Part shown: piece by piece, positions 8,810-19,478 of the stretch | Layout of the letters: each line of letters begins with the position of its first letter | How positions within the stretch are numbered: the stretch's first letter is position 1 | Source of the DNA: Streptomyces sp. B3I8 | GTDB taxonomy: Bacteria > Actinomycetota > Actinomycetes > Streptomycetales > Streptomycetaceae | Direction of reading: 5' to 3' | NCBI RefSeq assembly: GCF_030816915.1 | Contig: NZ_JAUSYN010000002.1 | Coordinates: 1,377,501 to 1,441,500 of the forward strand | Length of the DNA: 64,000 nucleotides | Position numbers and translations under genes: made by a program | The notes under the pieces: generated by a model | Database searches by the model: none | Told to the model about the DNA's origin: nothing | What the model saw: only the letters and a program-made list of their open reading frames with translations

Positions 8810-9511
8810 ATGCCGGTAGCGATCATCACGGGGGCTTCGAAGGGGCTGGGCCGGGCGCTCGGCGCGGGGCTGGCCGGACGTGGCTGGGACCTGGTCCTCG
8901 ACGCGCGGGATCCCGGGCCGCTGGCCGAGGCGGCGGACGCGCTGACGGCGTACGGGAGGCGGGTGGCGGCGGTGCCCGGGGACGTCACGGACGCCGGGCA
9001 CCGTACGGAGCTGGTGGCGCGCGCCCGGGAGCTGGGCGGCGGTGTCGTCGACCTGCTGGTGCACAACGCGAGCGCGCTGGGCGCCGAGCCGCTGGTGCCG
9101 CTGGCGGAGCTGGCGCCTGAAGGGCTGCGCCGGGCGCTGGAGGTGAACGTGGTGGCGGCGCACGGCCTGGTGCGTGAGGCGCTGCCGCTGCTGCGGGAAT
9201 CGCCGGCGGGCGCAGTGGTCGCCGTGAGCTCGGACGCGGCGGTGGAGGCGTACGGGACGTGGGGAGGTTACGGGGCGTCCAAGGCGGCGCTGGACCAGCT
9301 GGCGGCGGTGCTGGGGGTGGAGGAGCCGGGGCTGCGGGTGTGGTCGGTGGACCCCGGGGACATGGCTACCGACCTGTACGCGGCCGCCGTACCGGACGAC
9401 GACGCGCCGCGGCCGGCGCCGGAGAGCGTGGTGCCCGCGTTCCTGCGGCTGCTGGACGAACGGCCGCCGAGCGGCCGCTACGGGGCGCCGGCCCTGGTGG
9501 CGGGGCGATGA
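8810..9511 (+). CDS. SDR family NAD(P)-dependent oxidoreductase
   Basis: A 233-residue short-chain dehydrogenase. Cofactor motif TGASKGLG at residues about 7 to 14, NNAG-equivalent HNAS near 87, and the catalytic YGASK (Y-x3-K) near 155, with Ser residues in VAVSSDAAVEAYG. The substrate is not predictable. The ATG at 8810 follows GAGGGGA. Its stop codon overlaps the start of the QueA-like gene (ATGA), so the two form a coupled pair. Confidence 0.9.
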   Translation: MPVAIITGASKGLGRALGAGLAGRGWDLVLDARDPGPLAEAADALTAYGRRVAAVPGDVTDAGHRTELVARARELGGGVVDLLVHNASALGAEPLVPLAELAPEGLRRALEVNVVAAHGLVREALPLLRESPAGAVVAVSSDAAVEAYGTWGGYGASKAALDQLAAVLGVEEPGLRVWSVDPGDMATDLYAAAVPDDDAPRPAPESVVPAFLRLLDERPPSGRYGAPALVAGR

Positions 9512-10665
9512 GGGCCGGCGTGCGCGGGCACGCGTGGTCGGTGCCCGAGGAGCTGTCGGCCCGGGTGCCGGCGGAGCGGCGCGGGCCGGGGCTCGGCCGG
9601 GACGCCGTACGGCTGCTGGTGTCGCGCGGTACGGAGGTGACGCACCACGCGTTCCCGGAGCTGCCGGGGCTGCTGCGCGCCGGGGACCTGCTGCTGGTGA
9701 ACACCTCCCCCACGCTGGCCGCCGCGGTGGACGGGCGGGTCGGGCATGCGCGTGTGGTGGTGCACTTCTCCACGCGGGGCGACGACGGACGCTGGGCGGT
9801 GGAGCTGCGGGACCCGGACGAGCGGGGCACCACGCGCCCGCGGGAGGGCGGTCCGGCGGGCGCGGCGGTGGAGCTGCCGGACGGGATGCGGCTGGTACTG
9901 AAGGAACCTCTGGCGGAGGGAAGCGGACGGTTGTGGTGGGCGCGGCCCGTCGCGACGGAGGCGCGGGGAGGGCGTTCGCCGGGGACGCCAGGGGTGCGGG
10001 GCGGGGGTGTGCCGGTTCGTGCCGCGCGCCCCTCGGGGGTCCCGGACGAGCAGGTGGGCGTGACCGGCCTGCTGCGGCGGCACGGGCGGCCCATCCGGTA
10101 CGCGTACACGGAGCGGGACCAGCCGCTGTCGGCTTACCAGACGGTGTTCGCGCTGCCGTGCGCCGATGGGGCGGGCAGCGCGGAGATGCCGAGCGCGGCG
10201 CGGCCCTTCACCCCGCGTCTGGTGGCGGAGCTGGTGAGCCGGGGCGTGCAGTTCGCGCCCCTCACGCTGCACACCGGGGTGGCGTCGGCGGAGGCGCACG
10301 AGCCGCCGTACCCGGAGCGGTTCGCCGTGCCGGAGGCCTCGGCGCGGCTGGTCAACGCGGCCCGGGCGGGGGGCGGGCGGGTGGTGGCGGTGGGGACGAC
10401 CGCGGTGCGGGCGGTGGAGTCCGCCGCGGGCCCGGACGGCGTCGTCCGCGCGTGTGCCGGGTGGACGGACCTGGTGGTGACTCCCGAGCGGGGGGTGCGG
10501 GTGGTGGACGGGCTGCTGACCGGGCTGCACGAACCGGAGGCCTCGCACCTGCTGATGCTGGAGGCGGTCGCGGGGCGGGAGGCGGTCGAACGGGGGTACG
10601 AGGAGGCGCTGGCCGGCCGCCTCCTGTGGCACGAGTTCGGGGACGTGCACCTTCTGCTGAGGTAG
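9508..10665 (+). CDS. S-adenosylmethionine:tRNA ribosyltransferase-isomerase-like (QueA family)
   Basis: A 385-residue QueA-family protein. Recognisable parts are DLLLVNTSPTLAA near residue 55, YTERDQPLSAYQTVF near 195, the segment RPFTPRLVAEL with LTLHTGVAS near 235 to 255, and the C-terminal end EALAGRLLWHEFGDVHLLL. QueA transfers ribose from SAM to 7-aminomethyl-deazaguanine in tRNA during queuosine synthesis. A Pro/Gly/Arg-rich insertion (residues about 150 to 178) is unlike standard QueA. No other queuosine gene is in the window, so the real substrate is uncertain. It starts inside the SDR stop codon. Confidence 0.8.
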   Translation: MRAGVRGHAWSVPEELSARVPAERRGPGLGRDAVRLLVSRGTEVTHHAFPELPGLLRAGDLLLVNTSPTLAAAVDGRVGHARVVVHFSTRGDDGRWAVELRDPDERGTTRPREGGPAGAAVELPDGMRLVLKEPLAEGSGRLWWARPVATEARGGRSPGTPGVRGGGVPVRAARPSGVPDEQVGVTGLLRRHGRPIRYAYTERDQPLSAYQTVFALPCADGAGSAEMPSAARPFTPRLVAELVSRGVQFAPLTLHTGVASAEAHEPPYPERFAVPEASARLVNAARAGGGRVVAVGTTAVRAVESAAGPDGVVRACAGWTDLVVTPERGVRVVDGLLTGLHEPEASHLLMLEAVAGREAVERGYEEALAGRLLWHEFGDVHLLLR

Positions 10666-10802
10666 GGCGGCCGTGCAGCGGTGGGGCCGCCCCGCCGAAG
10701 GAGCCCCGCCGCGGGCCGAGCGGCACAGCCGGGAGGGCGACGGGACACGGCGGAAGGACGGCGCACGGTCCGGAGAACGCGCTCACGGAGCGCATTGCTT
10801 GC

Positions 10803-11118
10803 GCAACCAGCGGTGAGAGAAGGGTGAAGCCGGTGTGAGCCCGCGCATAGGGCACACATCACGTACGAAGCGGATTAGGAGGAAGAGAAAGGGCGCGTGA
10901 GCGGGGCGGATCGGGCGATCTGCCCCGTTTTGCCGTCCCTGTGTCCACTACCGGGGATCGTACGTCACACCTTTGCCTGGCCTTTTTGCGCCAGCTAAGA
11001 ATTGCTTCCGTCGCTCGGCGCCGCCTGTTTTACCCACGGCGTCCGGACCGGAAACATCCCCGTTGTCCGTCCCGGCCCGGGAGCGACCTCCGCGCTATTC
11101 GAAGAGGTCTCACCACCC
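10803..11118 (+). promoter_or_regulatory. Long upstream/leader region of the SLT transglycosylase gene
   Basis: The 450 bp between the QueA-like gene and the transglycosylase hold no gene. The stretch from about 10803 is rich in short inverted repeats (TTGCGCAA), has purine-rich blocks (10875-10892), a terminator-like hairpin at 10903-10926, a further small stem around 10977-10996, and GAAGAGG before the start codon. A structured leader that can attenuate transcription is my inference. I could not match it to a known riboswitch class by eye. Confidence 0.45.
10903..10932 (+). terminator. Hairpin plus T run inside a leader (possible attenuator)
   Basis: A 10-bp stem (GGGGCGGATC, loop GGGC, GATCTGCCCC; one G-U pair) followed by GTTTTG. 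It lies 187 bp before the transglycosylase start, and about 240 bp after the preceding stop codon, so it could end the upstream transcript or attenuate the downstream gene. Confidence 0.6.
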
Positions 11119-11877
11119 ATGCCCAAGTACACCGCCTTGCTTCGCGGCCGCGCCCTGGCCACGTCCCACCGCGCCGGCATCGCCGGTGTCGCCGCGCTCG
11201 GTGCAGCCGCCCTCGCGATCTCCGCCGCTCCGAGCAGCGCGCAGTCCACCACGACGCACGAGGCCGCGGCCTCCTCCGCCCCGGTGCACTACAGCACCCA
11301 GCCCATCGAGGACGTCAAGGTCCGCGTGACCGACCAGATGGCGGGCCAGCGCCTCAAGGCCGAGACCATCGCCGCGAAGAAGCAGGCCGACGACGACGCG
11401 GCCGCCAAGAAGCGGGACGCGGCCGAGGCCGGCCGGGAAGCCGCGCACAAGGCCGGGGAGAAGAAGGCGGCCGCCGAGGCCGGGAAGGGCCGCGGCGGCG
11501 AGCACTCCGCGAGCCGCTCCTGGCACCGTCCGTCGGCCCCCGCCGGCAAGTCCTACGCGAACAGCCTGGACGGCTGGATCCGCCACTCGCTGGACATCAT
11601 GCACGAGCAGGGCATACCCGGCTCCTACAGCGGCCTGCACCGCAACATCATGCGGGAGTCCTCGGGCAACCCGCACGCCATCAACGACTGGGACATCAAC
11701 GCGATCAACGGCATCCCCTCGAAGGGGCTGCTGCAGGTCATCCCGCCGACCTTCAAGACGTACCACGTGCCCGGCACGTCGTGGAACATCTACGACCCGG
11801 TCGCCAACATCACCGCCGCCTGCAACTACGCGGCGCACCGCTACGGCTCGATGGACAACGTCGACAGCGCGTACTGA
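11119..11877 (+). CDS. Secreted transglycosylase (SLT-domain) protein
   Basis: A 252-residue exported protein. Signal peptide residues 1 to about 42 (RAGIAGVAALGAAALAISAA, then PSSAQS). A Lys/Ala/Glu-rich coiled segment at about 75 to 130 is followed by the SLT catalytic domain at about 145 to 250 (SLDIMHEQGIPG, IMRESSGNPHAIN with the catalytic Glu, GIPSKGLLQVIPPTF, AACNYAAHRYGS). It should cleave the glycan strand of peptidoglycan. The ATG at 11119 is preceded by GAAGAGG and gives a proper signal peptide. Confidence 0.93.
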   Translation: MPKYTALLRGRALATSHRAGIAGVAALGAAALAISAAPSSAQSTTTHEAAASSAPVHYSTQPIEDVKVRVTDQMAGQRLKAETIAAKKQADDDAAAKKRDAAEAGREAAHKAGEKKAAAEAGKGRGGEHSASRSWHRPSAPAGKSYANSLDGWIRHSLDIMHEQGIPGSYSGLHRNIMRESSGNPHAINDWDINAINGIPSKGLLQVIPPTFKTYHVPGTSWNIYDPVANITAACNYAAHRYGSMDNVDSAY

Positions 11878-11914
11878 GGCGGCACGGACCCCTCCACGCG
11901 AAATGACGCGGAAA

Positions 11915-11945
11915 GGGCGGCACCCCACCGACGGGGGTGCCGCCC
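11915..11945. terminator. Strong hairpin terminator between convergent genes
   Basis: A perfect 12-bp stem (GGGCGGCACCCC and GGGGTGCCGCCC, 7-nt loop), preceded by GAAA and followed by TTCGCC. It lies 38 bp after the transglycosylase stop and 32 bp before the end of the convergent FHA-ABC gene, so it probably serves both. Confidence 0.85.
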
Positions 11946-11976
11946 TTCGCCGTACGCGCGAAGGCCTACGGGGAGG

Positions 11977-14538
11977 TCACTTGCGCATGACCTCCGGCTC
12001 GTGGCGGCGCAGGAAGCGGGCCACGAAGAAGCCGCAGATCACGCCGAGAACCAGCAGCGCGGCCATGTCCATGCCCCAGGCGGAGGCCTCGTGGTTCCAC
12101 AGCGGGTCGGTGCTGCCCGGGTCGTCGCTGTTGGGCGCGATGTTGTTGAAGTCCAGCGTGGTGCCGGCGGCGGCGACCGCCCAGCGGGACGGCATCAGGT
12201 ACGAGAACTCGTTGACGCCGACCGTGCCGTGCAGCGTGAACAGGCAGCCGGTGAACACCACCTGGACGATGGCGAACATGACCAGCAGCGGCATGGTCTT
12301 CTCGGCCGTCTTCACCAGCGAGGAGATGACCAGGCCGAACATCATCGAGGCGAAGCCGAGCGCCATGATCGGCAGGCACAGCTCGAACAGGGTGTTGCTC
12401 TTGAGGATGAGCCCCTCCCCGGGGATCTCCCGGCTGGAGAAGCCGATCAGGCCGACCAGCAGCCCCTGAAGCACCGTGACGGCGCCGAGGACGACCACCT
12501 TGGACATCAGGTACGCCGACCGGGACAGCCCCGTCGCGCGTTCCCGTTCGTAGATGACCCGTTCCTTGATCAGCTCGCGGACGGAGTTGGCGGCGCCCGC
12601 GAAACAGGCACCGACGGCGAGGATCAGCAGGACCGTGGTCGCCGTGCCGTTCGGGAAGGGCACACCGGTCGACGGATTGATCCGATTGACCAGCAGGCCC
12701 TTGTCCGAGTCGATCAGCAGGCTGACCGCGCCGAGCACCGCGGGCAGGATCACCGTCAGGGCGAGGAAACCCTTGTCCGAGACGATGACCGAGACGTAGC
12801 GCCGGATCAGGGTGACGAGCTGGGACGTCCAGCCCTGTGGCTTGGGCGGCCTGATCGCCTGCGGCGGTGGCATGTGCACCGACTGCGGGGCCACCGCGTC
12901 GATGTCGGCCGCGTACATCTGGTAGTGCTGCGAACCCTTCCAGCGGCCCGCCCAGTCGTAGTCGCGGTAGTTCTCGAAGGCGGAGAAGACGTCGGCCCAG
13001 GAGTCGTAGCCGAAGAAGTTCAGCGCCTCCTCGGGCGGGCCGAAGTAGGCGACCGAGCCGCCCGGGGCCATCACCAGGAGTTTGTCGCAGATCGCCAGCT
13101 CGGCCACCGAGTGGGTGACGACGAGGACCGTGCGGCCGTCGTCGGCGAGGCCGCGCAGCAGCTGCATGACGTCGCGGTCCATGCCCGGGTCGAGGCCGGA
13201 GGTCGGCTCGTCCAGGAAGATCAGCGACGGCTTGGTGAGCAGCTCCAGGGCGACGGAGACACGCTTGCGCTGGCCGCCGGAGAGGGAGCTGACCTTCTTG
13301 TCCTTGTGGATGTCGAGCTTGAGCTCGCGCAGCACCTCGTCGATGCGGGCCTGGCGCTCGGCGCGCGTGGTGTCGGCGGGGAAGCGCAGCTTGGCCGCGT
13401 ACTTCAGGGCCCGCTTGACGGACAGCTCCTTGTGCAGGATGTCGTCCTGCGGCACGAGACCGATGCGCTGGCGCAGCTCGGCGAACTGCTTGTACAGGTT
13501 CCGGTTGTCGTAGAGGACGTCGCCCTGGTTGGCGGGGCGGTAGCCGGTGAGCGCCTTCAGCAGCGTCGACTTGCCGGAACCGGAGGGGCCGATCACCGCG
13601 ATCAGCGACTTCTCGGGGACGCCGAAGGAGACGTCCCGCAGGATCTGCTTCCCGCCGTCGACCGTGACGGTCAGGTGGCGGGCGGAGAAGGAGACCTCAC
13701 CGGTGTCGACGAACTCCTCGAGCCGGTCGCCGACGACCCTGAACGTCGAGTGGCCGACGCCGACGACGTCGGTGGGACCGAGCTGGACGGAGCCGCCCTT
13801 GGGCACCGGACCGCCGTTGACGTACGTGCCGTTGTGAGAACCGAGGTCACGGATCTCCAGGCGGCCGTCGGGCGTGGCGTGGAACTCGGCGTGGTTGCGG
13901 GAGACCTGCAGGTCGGAGACGACCAGGTCGTTCTCCAGGGCGCGGCCGATGCGCATCACGCGGCCCAGCGAGAACTGGTGGAACGTGGTGGGGCTGCGGT
14001 CGCCGTAACCCGGCGCCGCCGCCGCGCCGTCGCCCGACCCGCCCGGCTGGACGGGGGCCGCGGCGGGGCCGTGGTTCAGCTGCTGCGGGATCTGCGGCTG
14101 CGGGCCCTGCGGCTGCGGCGGGGCGGCCTGCTGCGCGGGGCCGCCGGGCGCCTGCTGTCCCCAGCCGGGGCCCGCTCCCTGCGCGGCGTACGGCTGCTGC
14201 TGGGGCCCCGCCTGCGGGGCGGCGACGGCGGCCTCGGCGGCGGAGAGATTCAGCCGCGGTCCGTCGGTCGCGTTACCCAGGTTGACGACCGTGCCGGAGG
14301 CGAGCTCCACACGGTCCACGCGCTGCCCCCGCGCGAACGTGCCGTTGGTGCTGCCGTGGTCCACCAGCACCCAGCCGCGGCCGTCGAAGGAGACCGTGCC
14401 GTGCCGCCAGGAGACCCTGGCGTCGTCGAACACGATGTCACCCTGCGGATCGCGCCCGAGGGTGTATGACCTGGACGGGTCGAGCGTCCAGGTCCGTCCG
14501 TTTGTTTCCAGTACGAGTTCTGGCACTCCATGCCCCAC
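11977..14538 (-). CDS. FHA-FHA-ABC ATPase-permease fusion (Rv1747-like)
   Basis: An 853-residue fusion. The first FHA domain is at residues about 5 to 95 (YTLGRDPQGDIVFDD, then STNGTFARG), then a Gln/Pro/Ala-rich linker, a second FHA at about 190 to 275 (IGRALENDLVVSD, then GSHNGTYVNG), the ABC ATPase at about 285 to 500 (GPSGSGKST, LSGGQRKRVS, LIFLDEPTSGLD), and a six-helix ABC-2 permease at about 590 to 845. FHA domains bind phosphothreonine, so control by Ser/Thr kinases is expected, as for Mycobacterium tuberculosis Rv1747. The substrate is unknown. The GTG start follows GGGGGA. Confidence 0.93.
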   Translation of the reverse strand: MGHGVPELVLETNGRTWTLDPSRSYTLGRDPQGDIVFDDARVSWRHGTVSFDGRGWVLVDHGSTNGTFARGQRVDRVELASGTVVNLGNATDGPRLNLSAAEAAVAAPQAGPQQQPYAAQGAGPGWGQQAPGGPAQQAAPPQPQGPQPQIPQQLNHGPAAAPVQPGGSGDGAAAAPGYGDRSPTTFHQFSLGRVMRIGRALENDLVVSDLQVSRNHAEFHATPDGRLEIRDLGSHNGTYVNGGPVPKGGSVQLGPTDVVGVGHSTFRVVGDRLEEFVDTGEVSFSARHLTVTVDGGKQILRDVSFGVPEKSLIAVIGPSGSGKSTLLKALTGYRPANQGDVLYDNRNLYKQFAELRQRIGLVPQDDILHKELSVKRALKYAAKLRFPADTTRAERQARIDEVLRELKLDIHKDKKVSSLSGGQRKRVSVALELLTKPSLIFLDEPTSGLDPGMDRDVMQLLRGLADDGRTVLVVTHSVAELAICDKLLVMAPGGSVAYFGPPEEALNFFGYDSWADVFSAFENYRDYDWAGRWKGSQHYQMYAADIDAVAPQSVHMPPPQAIRPPKPQGWTSQLVTLIRRYVSVIVSDKGFLALTVILPAVLGAVSLLIDSDKGLLVNRINPSTGVPFPNGTATTVLLILAVGACFAGAANSVRELIKERVIYERERATGLSRSAYLMSKVVVLGAVTVLQGLLVGLIGFSSREIPGEGLILKSNTLFELCLPIMALGFASMMFGLVISSLVKTAEKTMPLLVMFAIVQVVFTGCLFTLHGTVGVNEFSYLMPSRWAVAAAGTTLDFNNIAPNSDDPGSTDPLWNHEASAWGMDMAALLVLGVICGFFVARFLRRHEPEVMRK

Positions 14539-14813
14539 TGAGTTGTCCCCCGAATTACCCCCGTCGCGGGGAGTCTAGGGATGTCGAACATCGTGGGGAA
14601 CTATTTCAGGCGGCTGCCCCTGACCGAAAGTCGGGCCATGCGAAGACCGGGTACGACGCCTTTGGGTGTGTACGCGCCTCCGTCGTCGCCGGGGGTTGAA
14701 ACCGGGCCGGGTAGTGGTAAACCACGCGAGGGGGACATCCGCCGGGCCGGGCGGGTGAGGGTGGGTGCGCCGCGACGCGGAGTACGCGGATCGGGGGATC
14801 GGGGGGATCGGCC

Positions 14814-17093
<2,280 letters not shown>

Positions 17094-17206
17094 GTGATCC
17101 GCCCGCGCCCGGCGGCCGGCGGGGCCGGCCGCCGCCCCCCGTTCCGTGTCCGTCAGGCGGACCACGGGGGCGCGGGGCACGGGGTGACAGATACGGTGGA
17201 GACACC

Positions 17207-18418
17207 ATGAGCGCATCGCAGACCACCGACACGCCCACTCTCCTTGTCAAGATCTTCGGCAAGGACCGCCCCGGCATGACGGCCGGGCTGTTCGACACCC
17301 TCGCCGCCTACTCCGTCGACGTGGTCGACATCGAGCAGGTCGTCACCCGGGGCCGGATGGTGCTCTGCGCGCTGGTGACGCAGCCGGCTGCCGGCACGGA
17401 GGGTGACCTGCGGGCCACCGTCCACAGCTGGGCGGAGTCGATGCGAATGCAGGCGGAGATCATCTCCGGCACGGGCGACAACCGTCCCCGCGGGTCGGGA
17501 CGCTCGTTGGTGACAGTGCTCGGCCACCCGCTCACCGCGGAGGCCACGGCCGCGATCGCGGCCTGGATCAGCGGAACGGGCGCCAACATCGACCGTATCT
17601 TCCGGCTCGCCAAGTACCCGGTGACGGCGGTGGAGTTCGCCGTCTCCGGGGTGGAGACCGGGCCCCTGCGGACCGCGCTGGCGACCGGGGCCGCGGCCCT
17701 CGGTGTCGATGTCGCCGTGGTCTCGGCCGGGCTGCACCGGCGGGCGCAGCGCCTGGTGGTGATGGATGTCGACTCCACGCTCATCCAGGACGAGGTCATC
17801 GAGCTCTTCGCCGCGCACGCGGGGTGCGAGGAGCAGGTCGCCGAGGTGACCGCCGCCGCGATGCGGGGCGAGCTGGACTTCGCGCAGTCGCTGCACGCGC
17901 GGGTCGCGCTGCTGAAGGGACTCGACGCGTCCGTGGTGGACAAGGTGCGCAGCGAGATCCGGCTCACGCCGGGTGCGCGCACGCTGATCCGTACGCTGAA
18001 GCGGCTCGGCTACCAGGTTGGCGTCGTCTCCGGCGGCTTCACCCAGGTCACCGACGATCTGCGGGAGCGGCTCGGGCTGGACTTCGCCCAGGCCAACACG
18101 TTGGAGATAGTCGACGGCAGGCTCACCGGGCGGGTCACGGGTGAGGTGGTCGACCGGGCGGGCAAGGCGCGGCTGCTGCACCGGTTCGCGGCGGAGGCCG
18201 GGGTGCCGCTGGCGCAGACGGTGGCGATCGGCGACGGGGCGAACGATCTGGACATGTTGAACGCGGCGGGACTGGGGGTCGCGTTCAACGCGAAGCCGGT
18301 GGTGCGGCAGGCCGCGCACACGGCGGTGAACTTCCCCTTCCTCGACACCGTGCTGTACCTGCTGGGGATCACGCGGGAAGAGGTCGAGGCGGCGGACACT
18401 CACGACGACTCCGTGTAG
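17207..18418 (+). CDS. serB: Phosphoserine phosphatase SerB with N-terminal ACT domain
   Basis: A 403-residue protein that makes serine from phosphoserine. An ACT domain at residues about 10 to 85 (LLVKIFGKDRPGMTAGLF) and a second ACT-like part at about 100 to 180 precede the HAD phosphatase core. The core shows motif I MDVDSTLIQDE (nucleophile Asp near residue 186), motif II VVSGGF near 270, the Lys in GKARLL near 320 and motif III GDGANDLDML near 342. ACT domains suggest allosteric control by serine. The ATG is chosen by homology; the same frame is open far upstream through the poly-C tract. Confidence 0.95.
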   Translation: MSASQTTDTPTLLVKIFGKDRPGMTAGLFDTLAAYSVDVVDIEQVVTRGRMVLCALVTQPAAGTEGDLRATVHSWAESMRMQAEIISGTGDNRPRGSGRSLVTVLGHPLTAEATAAIAAWISGTGANIDRIFRLAKYPVTAVEFAVSGVETGPLRTALATGAAALGVDVAVVSAGLHRRAQRLVVMDVDSTLIQDEVIELFAAHAGCEEQVAEVTAAAMRGELDFAQSLHARVALLKGLDASVVDKVRSEIRLTPGARTLIRTLKRLGYQVGVVSGGFTQVTDDLRERLGLDFAQANTLEIVDGRLTGRVTGEVVDRAGKARLLHRFAAEAGVPLAQTVAIGDGANDLDMLNAAGLGVAFNAKPVVRQAAHTAVNFPFLDTVLYLLGITREEVEAADTHDDSV

Positions 18419-18436
18419 CGACGCGAGGGCCGGGGC

Positions 18437-18462
18437 CCCGGGCTCACACTCGGGAGCCCGGG
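18437..18462. terminator. Hairpin between convergent serB and SixA-like genes
   Basis: A 9-bp stem (CCCGGGCTC and GAGCCCGGG, 8-nt loop) 18 bp after the serB stop codon. Confidence 0.65.
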
Positions 18463-18475
18463 AACCGGACGTCCG

Positions 18476-18550
18476 GATACTCCGTCTGCGGTTACTTCGT
18501 CGAGCAGCAGCTCCGTGCGGCTGCTCCGTCGTGCAGTTACTCCGTAGGGG
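18476..18550. repeat. Degenerate ~15-bp tandem repeat reaching into a gene end
   Basis: About five units resembling GTTACTCCGTCTGCG follow each other from 18476 to 18550. The last units overlap the final codons of the SixA-like gene (its stop is at 18537-18539), so the repeat forms part of its C-terminus (YWAPTE). Confidence 0.55.
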
Positions 18551-19055
18551 CCCAGTAGTCGTCGAGTGCGGCGCTGCCGGGTTCCAGGGCCTTCCAGGGG
18601 CCGTCGAAGGTGAGGACGGCGAACGCGGCCGTGGGAAAACCCCGGCGGGTCATGCGGTCACGGGCACTGGCGTCCGCCTGGCCGGTGAGGACCTCGGCCA
18701 GGCCCTGGATGCCGGGGTTGTGGCCGATGAGGACGATGCTGCGGGTGTCGTCGGGGGTCTCGTTGAGCACGGCGATCAGTTCGCCGGGCGAGGCGTCGTA
18801 GATCCGCTCCTCGTAGACGGTCTTCGGGCGGTGCGGAAGCTCGTGGACGGCGAGTTTCCAGGTCTCCCGGGTCCGGGTCGAGGTGGAGCACAGGGCCAGG
18901 TCGAAGTCGATGCCCGAGTCGGCCAGCCTGCGGCCGGCGACGGGGGCGTCCTTGCGTCCCCGTTCGGCGAGCGGACGCTCGTGGTCGGCGACCTGGGGCC
19001 AGTCGGCCTTCGCATGTCGGAGGAGGACGATCCTGCGGGGTTCTGCGACGCTCAT
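18537..19055 (-). CDS. Histidine phosphatase family protein (SixA-like)
   Basis: A 172-residue phosphatase. The RHG-type motif appears as VLLRHAKADWP near residue 12, with the second Arg in STRTRETW near 60, an acid region around YEERIYDAS near 85, and the second catalytic His in LIGHNPG near 112. SixA-like enzymes remove phosphate from histidine in phosphorelay or related proteins; the partner here is unknown. The ATG at 19055 is a sound start. The 3' end overlaps a degenerate tandem repeat. Confidence 0.9.
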   Translation of the reverse strand: MSVAEPRRIVLLRHAKADWPQVADHERPLAERGRKDAPVAGRRLADSGIDFDLALCSTSTRTRETWKLAVHELPHRPKTVYEERIYDASPGELIAVLNETPDDTRSIVLIGHNPGIQGLAEVLTGQADASARDRMTRRGFPTAAFAVLTFDGPWKALEPGSAALDDYWAPTE

Positions 19056-19109
19056 GTGTCCCAGCTTCGCACGAAACAGGCCGATGGGCTCAGGGAGTTG
19101 GCCGAGCCG

Positions 19110-19319
19110 CTACGGGTGGTCGATCAGCTGCGCGGCGTGTTCGACCACGTGCGTGAGCCCGGTGTCCGCACCGGCCGTGCCCGCGTGGGCGGGGTTGAGT
19201 ATGAGCGTCAGGAGCACGAGGAAGGCCACGACCGGGAGGGCCAGCGCCCACCAGGGCAGCCGGATGTCGACGCCACCCGTGGACGCCGGGCGGGGCGGGG
19301 TGTGCGTGGGGGCCGGCAT
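19110..19319 (-). CDS. Small single-pass membrane protein, unknown function
   Basis: A 69-residue protein (MPAPTHTPPRPASTG start). One hydrophobic helix, LPWWALALPVVAFLVLLTLI, at residues about 20 to 42, is followed by a short outer or periplasmic-like tail ending QLIDHP. The ATG at 19319 has GGAGG 5 nt upstream, much better than the start 117 bp further up. It lies 54 bp upstream of the SixA-like gene on the same strand, so cotranscription is possible. Confidence 0.7.
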   Translation of the reverse strand: MPAPTHTPPRPASTGGVDIRLPWWALALPVVAFLVLLTLILNPAHAGTAGADTGLTHVVEHAAQLIDHP

Positions 19320-19459
19320 GACGCCTCCAGGGTCTCCGTGTCGTCGTGGTCCGCCGTTCGCGGTCACGATTCGAAGGTACGGAGTCGGGCGTCCTCGGCC
19401 CATCCGGTGATCCACCCACTTGACCCTGACACTCACCCCCTAGGGGACAGGGGGGTCAG

Positions 19460-19478
19460 CCCCACCCTCCGGGTGGGG
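19460..19478 (-). terminator. Hairpin downstream of the 38-residue ORF
   Basis: A perfect 8-bp stem, CCCCACCC and GGGTGGGG with loop TCC, directly after the stop codon of the 38-residue gene on the minus strand. Confidence 0.65.

Noticed and set aside
10803..11118. c-di-AMP (ydaO) riboswitch before the SLT gene
   Set aside because: The expected signature words (for example the CAGCTAACC-GG-AGGCG end and GGTGAATC core) are not found by eye; only a generic hairpin is clear.
12001..14469. Long plus-strand frame opposite the FHA-ABC gene
   Set aside because: The minus strand encodes a complete multi-domain protein with all motifs; the plus-strand translation is low-complexity.
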